This document shows, piece by piece, positions 60,591 through 64,000 of a DNA stretch of 64,000 bases. Position numbers and translations under genes: made by a program. Below the pieces are notes generated by a model. It worked only from the letters and a program-made list of their open reading frames with translations, had not been told where the DNA came from and did not search any database. Where the stretch lies: positions 62,001 to 126,000 of the forward strand of contig URFL01000004.1 of the NCBI GenBank assembly GCA_900547105.1, given 5' to 3'. Positions within the stretch are counted from its first letter, which is position 1, and the number at the start of each line of letters is the position of its first letter. This DNA comes from an uncultured Oscillospiraceae bacterium (GTDB taxonomy: Bacteria > Bacillota > Clostridia > Oscillospirales > Acutalibacteraceae).

Positions 60591-60767
60591 TTTTTTCTTG
60601 TTGAAATATTTTGATAAAAGAAATAAAAATGTATTGAAATTTCGTCGGCTTTGTGTTACCATAAATATGCCATGGCAAGTTGTGAAACAGGCATAGGGAC
60701 ACATAGTCGACGTTTTTTGCGTAGCGGCTTTGTCTTTATGCGCGGCTAAAGAAAGTGAGGGCTTTTT
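60591..60767. other. AT-rich gap before the lipoprotein gene
   Basis: Poly-A/T tracts at 60591-60640, a GCCATGGC palindrome near 60670 and no clearly spaced promoter or riboswitch. The composition is much lower in GC than the surroundings and continues into the lipoprotein gene. Confidence 0.5.
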
Positions 60768-61241
60768 ATGAAAAAGCGCGGTCTATGTTTTTTGGTGGTG
60801 CTGATGGTAATGCTCTTCTCTTCCTGTTCGTCGCCCAAGGACGTTTATGAGGTGGAAACCGACCGGATAAACCAACTGGTACGGGATATCACCAAAGCAA
60901 ACAAAAACGGTGAAATAAAAAAGATCACTACATTATATAATGATATCACCGACCCAGAGTTAATCGATGACTGGGTGGACTATCTCAATAAAATGGAGTT
61001 TTCTGCCGTTCCATTCGAGCGATACTATGGCGCGCCTTATTGCCTGACCTTTATAACAGATACAGACACCTTTGATGTGGGGAATATGCTGGGCGATTTT
61101 ATACAACCTCCCGTCGAAAAAGATTCCAAAACAGACTCTGATCCATTTGAAGAACCCACATGTCTGATTCGAGTCAACAATTACGATAAGCTGCGTGAGG
61201 AAGAACAAGATTTATGCCACCGTTCGGGATTGCCCGAATGA
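60768..61241 (+). CDS. Small lipoprotein of unknown function
   Basis: A 157-residue exported lipoprotein: positively charged start MKKRG, hydrophobic core LCFLVVLMVMLFSS and lipobox cysteine at residue 20 (LFSSC). The mature part is polar and has no known domain; YNDITDPELIDDWVDYLNKM and PTCLIRVNNYDKLREEEQ are its clearest stretches. The coding DNA is noticeably AT-richer than neighbours, with AAA/AAT codons common, suggesting recent acquisition. The start follows AAGTGAGGG. It precedes a terminator and stands alone. Confidence 0.75.
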   Translation: MKKRGLCFLVVLMVMLFSSCSSPKDVYEVETDRINQLVRDITKANKNGEIKKITTLYNDITDPELIDDWVDYLNKMEFSAVPFERYYGAPYCLTFITDTDTFDVGNMLGDFIQPPVEKDSKTDSDPFEEPTCLIRVNNYDKLREEEQDLCHRSGLPE

Positions 61242-61260
61242 GCAACCGGCAGCAGCCTTC

Positions 61261-61294
61261 TCCCCCGCCCGGTATCTTCGGGCGGGGGATTTTT
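61261..61294 (+). terminator. Terminator after the lipoprotein gene
   Basis: TCCCCCGCCCG and CGGGCGGGGGA (11 bp, perfect), followed by TTTTT. Confidence 0.9.
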
Positions 61295-61371
61295 GCGCGT
61301 TTCGGGCGCGGCAAAGGTGAATTTTTGCAAAAAATTTGCAGCATTTTCCGCCTTTTCGCAGAGTGCGGCAG

Positions 61372-61400
61372 TTGTTCTTTGCCCGCGTTGCTGGTATACT
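61372..61400 (+). promoter_or_regulatory. Promoter of the two-component system
   Basis: TTGTTC, 17 bases, TATACT, 32 bases before the response-regulator ATG. Confidence 0.6.
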
Positions 61401-61432
61401 GGACATATCTCAGAGGGGAAAGGACGGCGGCT

Positions 61433-62095
61433 ATGGCTATTCGAATTCTGATCGTGGAGGACGACCCTCATATTGGACAAATGCTGCAAGCATCGCTTTC
61501 GATTGTGCAATACGAAAGCGATTTATGCGATAACGGCACCGACGCGCTGCCCCGGCTGTTGTCGGGCGAGTATGATCTGGCGCTGCTGGATGTGATGCTG
61601 CCCGGACAGGACGGTTTTTCGCTGATGGAACAGGCGCGCGGCGGCAGCACCCCGGTCATCTTTCTCACCGCGCGGCAGGATGTTGCCGATCGGGTGAAGG
61701 GCTTGCGACTGGGAGCGGAGGATTACATCGTCAAGCCGTTTGAAACGGTGGAGCTGCTGGCGCGCATCGAGGTGGTACTGCGCCGGGCGCACCGCACCCA
61801 AGCAGTGTTGACCTACGGCGATATTGTGCTGAATATCGAAGAGCACACTGTGAAAAAAGCGGGCGAACCGGTGGCGCTGACCCCCAAGGAATTTGATGTG
61901 CTGGCGTTTTTTATGCAGCATCAGGACATTGCCCTCACCCGCGACCGGCTGCTCGCGGCGGTATGGGGCTATGAATTTGCCGGAGAAAGCCGCACGGTAG
62001 ATATTCATGTGCAGCAGGTGCGGCGCAAAATGGGGCTGCAGCACCATTTGATCACCATTCCGAAGCTGGGATACCGGCTGGAAAGCGGGAAGTAA
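61433..62095 (+). CDS. OmpR/PhoB-type response regulator
   Basis: A 220-residue response regulator. The receiver domain has VEDDPHIG (acidic pocket), the phosphorylated Asp53 in LLDVMLPG, and LTAR plus KPF as the conserved Thr and Lys. The DNA-binding winged helix is LTPKEFDVLAFFMQHQDIAL and AVWGYEFAGESRTVDIHVQQVRRKM. ATG 61433 has AAAGGA upstream. The kinase gene starts two bases after its stop, so they form one pair. The signal and target genes are unknown. Confidence 0.92.
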   Translation: MAIRILIVEDDPHIGQMLQASLSIVQYESDLCDNGTDALPRLLSGEYDLALLDVMLPGQDGFSLMEQARGGSTPVIFLTARQDVADRVKGLRLGAEDYIVKPFETVELLARIEVVLRRAHRTQAVLTYGDIVLNIEEHTVKKAGEPVALTPKEFDVLAFFMQHQDIALTRDRLLAAVWGYEFAGESRTVDIHVQQVRRKMGLQHHLITIPKLGYRLESGK

Positions 62096-62097
62096 GT

Positions 62098-63540
62098 ATG
62101 AAACTATGGCAAAAAGTGTTTTTGGTGTCGCTGTCGCTGATTTTGCTCGCGATCAATGTGACCGCCGGCATCATTTTGTATACCAGCCACCAACGCACCG
62201 TGCAGCGCGAACAGGAGCAGGCCGCCACCCAGCACCAATACCTCGCCGCCACGCTGCAAAACCGCGTGGTGTATGAGCGGTTGAGCCAAAAGCGTCCGCT
62301 GCTGAGCGCGACACAGGTGGACGAGCTGCTGGACACGCTGCTGGTATCGCAATCCACCGCCGACAGCGGCATCGCAATCTGGCGGGGCAAGGCGATGGTC
62401 AGTCAGCTGCAGGCGGCACCGCTGACCGATGCGTTCCGCACGGCGGTGACTAAAAGCAAAGACAGCGCGGTGCAGATGACCGTCGCCACCTACAAACAGC
62501 ACACCTATATTCTGGCGGGCGCGCCGCTGGCGCTGGAGGGAAACACCTACACGCTGTTCACCGTCACCGATATTTCGGATGTGTACGACACGCTGGAACA
62601 GCAGCGCCAATTTGTGCGGGTGGTCAGTCTGGTGTTCGCCTGTCTGATCGGCGGGGTGCTGATATTGTTTGTGCTGCGGCTGATGGCGCCGCTGCACCGT
62701 ATTCACAACACGCTGCACTGCATTGCGGATGGCGATTATTCGCTGCGGCTGCCGGAAAAAGGCGGACAGGAGTTCCGCACCCTGTCCCGCAGCATCAACC
62801 AGATGGCGGATGCCATTGAGCTGCATATTCAGCAGGCAGAGGGGCTGGCGGAAAGCCGCAAGGTGTTTATCGACAACTTGGCACACGAGATGAAAACCCC
62901 GCTCACCTCGATTTTGGGGTTTGCGGATATTTTGCGCATCAAGCGGGAAGTCAGCGACGAACAGCGACAGGAATACGCCGGCATTATCGTGGACGAAACC
63001 AAGCGGCTGCAAGCGCTATCCGGCAAACTGATGGAGCTGGTGACCGCCGGCAATGTGGCGCTGGATCGCGAAGAGATCACCGCCGAAAACCTGTTGGCGG
63101 ATGCCGCCCGCGCGATGGCACCGCTGCTGCAGCGGCGGCAGATGACGCTGCGACAGGAGGCGGAGGCGGGCATTGTGTTGTCAGTGGATAAGCCGTTGTT
63201 CACCTCGCTGCTGTACAATTTGATGGACAACGCCGCCAAAGCGTCGCAGGACGGACAGGAGATCGCGCTGACCTGCCGCCGCGCACCGGATGGGGTGCGG
63301 CTGGCGGTGAGCGACCATGGCATCGGGATGTCGGCGGACAGCATCGCCAAGGTGACCGAGCCGTTTTATATGGTGGATAAATCCCGCTCGCGCAAGGCGG
63401 GCGGCGCCGGATTGGGACTGGCGCTGTGCGCCGAAATCGCCAAACGGCACGGCGCGGCGCTGCTGATCGACAGCCAGCCCGGCGAGGGTACCACCGTGAC
63501 CATTCTGTTCCCGAACCGGGAGAAAGGGGCGGCATTATGA
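62098..63540 (+). CDS. Membrane histidine kinase
   Basis: A 480-residue sensor. First membrane helix at residues 7-29 (VFLVSLSLILLAINVTAGIIL), an extracellular sensor region of about 145 residues, second helix VVSLVFACLIGGVLILFVLR, HAMP (LHRIHNTLHCIADGDYSLRL), HisKA with His263 in DNLAHEMKTPLTSI, and the HATPase domain (DNAAKAS, VSDHGIGM, GGAGLGLALCAEIAKRHG). It partners with the response regulator two bases upstream. Its TGA stop overlaps the next gene's ATG, which may be part of the sensing system. Confidence 0.92.
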   Translation: MKLWQKVFLVSLSLILLAINVTAGIILYTSHQRTVQREQEQAATQHQYLAATLQNRVVYERLSQKRPLLSATQVDELLDTLLVSQSTADSGIAIWRGKAMVSQLQAAPLTDAFRTAVTKSKDSAVQMTVATYKQHTYILAGAPLALEGNTYTLFTVTDISDVYDTLEQQRQFVRVVSLVFACLIGGVLILFVLRLMAPLHRIHNTLHCIADGDYSLRLPEKGGQEFRTLSRSINQMADAIELHIQQAEGLAESRKVFIDNLAHEMKTPLTSILGFADILRIKREVSDEQRQEYAGIIVDETKRLQALSGKLMELVTAGNVALDREEITAENLLADAARAMAPLLQRRQMTLRQEAEAGIVLSVDKPLFTSLLYNLMDNAAKASQDGQEIALTCRRAPDGVRLAVSDHGIGMSADSIAKVTEPFYMVDKSRSRKAGGAGLGLALCAEIAKRHGAALLIDSQPGEGTTVTILFPNREKGAAL

Positions 63541-64000
63541 AAAATATCGTGACCAACGGATTGACCATCGGTCTGACCGCTGCCATTTTGGTGGCCGGTT
63601 TTTTCGGGATGGATGTCGCCAAGGCGCTAATGCCCGATGAAGAAGGCAAGATCGTATCGGTGGAAGCCGCTCCGCAGACCTCGCTGCTGAATGTGGATGC
63701 ACAGGAGGATCTGACCTTTTATCCGTGGACGCTGTACCGCGAAGAGGAAACGGTAGCCGCCGCATCGGGGGCAGACGATGCCGCGGCATGGGACGATTTT
63801 TGCAAAACGCTGGGCAGCTGGATCACCGATGTGTGCGCCGCGTGGAATCCGGATATTGTCCCAAAGCAAAACGACCAGTTGGCACAGAAGATGCGGTATC
63901 AGCAGTCGCTTGCCAAATATTTTCTCCCCGACCAGACCTACACCGGGCAGGACGGCAAGCGCTACAAGCTGAATCTGGTGTGGGACGGGATGAGCATCGA
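63537..64000 (+). CDS. Membrane-anchored protein of unknown function (3' end beyond window)
   Basis: The first 154 codons of an open frame, starting at an ATG that overlaps the kinase stop codon. An N-terminal hydrophobic segment (GLTIGLTAAILVAGFFGMDVA) suggests a signal anchor; the exported part contains AWDDFCKTLGSWITDVCAAW and FLPDQTYTGQDGKRYKLNLV. No family recognised. Its coupling to the two-component genes suggests an accessory sensor or a regulated partner. The C-terminus is not in the window. Confidence 0.75.
   Translation, partial: MKNIVTNGLTIGLTAAILVAGFFGMDVAKALMPDEEGKIVSVEAAPQTSLLNVDAQEDLTFYPWTLYREEETVAAASGADDAAAWDDFCKTLGSWITDVCAAWNPDIVPKQNDQLAQKMRYQQSLAKYFLPDQTYTGQDGKRYKLNLVWDGMSI

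Noticed and set aside
60660..60767. Riboswitch or tRNA in the lipoprotein leader
   Set aside because: No cloverleaf, T-loop sequence or known aptamer core could be matched; the palindromes GCCATGGC and GTCGAC are isolated.
1..64000. Mobile elements, CRISPR arrays, attachment sites
   Set aside because: No transposase, integrase, spaced direct repeats or terminal inverted repeats were seen anywhere in the window.

Overview
The window is GC-rich, densely packed DNA from an anaerobic, fermentative Firmicute. Gene content points to Clostridia of the Oscillospiraceae/Ruminococcaceae kind: a dockerin-tailed glycosidase, two [FeFe]-hydrogenase-type proteins, AdhE with a Rex-type operator, a class III ribonucleotide reductase, CdaA/CdaR, a Rel-type RSH and TGTCGAA (Spo0A-type) boxes. 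The lineage is an inference from gene content, not a database match. I see no rRNA, tRNA, CRISPR array, insertion sequence or phage gene.

Layout. 1-4.4 kb: a UvrD/PcrA helicase (runs off the left edge), divergent from two MarR-type regulators and citrate synthase. 4.6-7.0 kb: phosphoketolase. 7.1-11.3 kb (minus): rsh and recJ. 11.5-14.5 kb (minus): the class III ribonucleotide reductase, in which the glycyl-radical loop is a separate 52-residue gene between nrdD and nrdG. 14.8-17.4 kb (minus): a zinc-ribbon membrane protein, a TrmH-family methyltransferase, a rhodanese and a GNAT. 17.5-24.0 kb (minus): a seven-gene surface operon with a SipW-type signal peptidase, four TasA-like or SipW-type exported proteins, a large MucBP/InlB-repeat adhesin and a PKTG-tailed wall protein. 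24.4-28.1 kb (minus): cdaR, cdaA, a cysteine-desulfurase-like enzyme and a DUF3343 protein. 28.2-33.8 kb (minus): ispDF, a GH52 xylosidase, trpS and a PLP aminotransferase. 33.9-37.3 kb (plus): gltX and glnS. 37.4-40.8 kb: MATE exporter, GNAT, bioY and an AraC regulator. 41.0-44.7 kb: the GH2-dockerin protein. 44.8-51.1 kb (minus): PAP2 phosphatase, P-type ATPase, an ECF-sigma operon, birA and a DUF308 protein. 51.5-59.6 kb (plus): adhE, a kinase-fold protein, a 2Fe-2S protein, a sensory hydrogenase, a PP2C phosphatase and a [FeFe] hydrogenase. 59.7-64 kb (plus): AraC regulator, lipoprotein, a two-component system and the start of a membrane protein.

How the genes fit together. Phosphoketolase, AdhE and the hydrogenases describe fermentation to acetyl-phosphate, ethanol and H2; a Rex operator (redox) and a hydrogenase-PAS sensor with its phosphatase are plausible controls. 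birA in the window fits a BirA-type operator in front of bioY. The ECF sigma operon and the P-type ATPase share one promoter architecture and look like one regulon. The SipW operon has two inverted Spo0A-type boxes upstream, one placed as in Spo0A-activated promoters.

Most notable are the split glycyl-radical domain of NrdD, the two-promoter ECF regulon, the Spo0A-type control region of the matrix operon and the H2-sensing kinase/phosphatase gene cluster. All functions come from reading motifs; nothing was searched.
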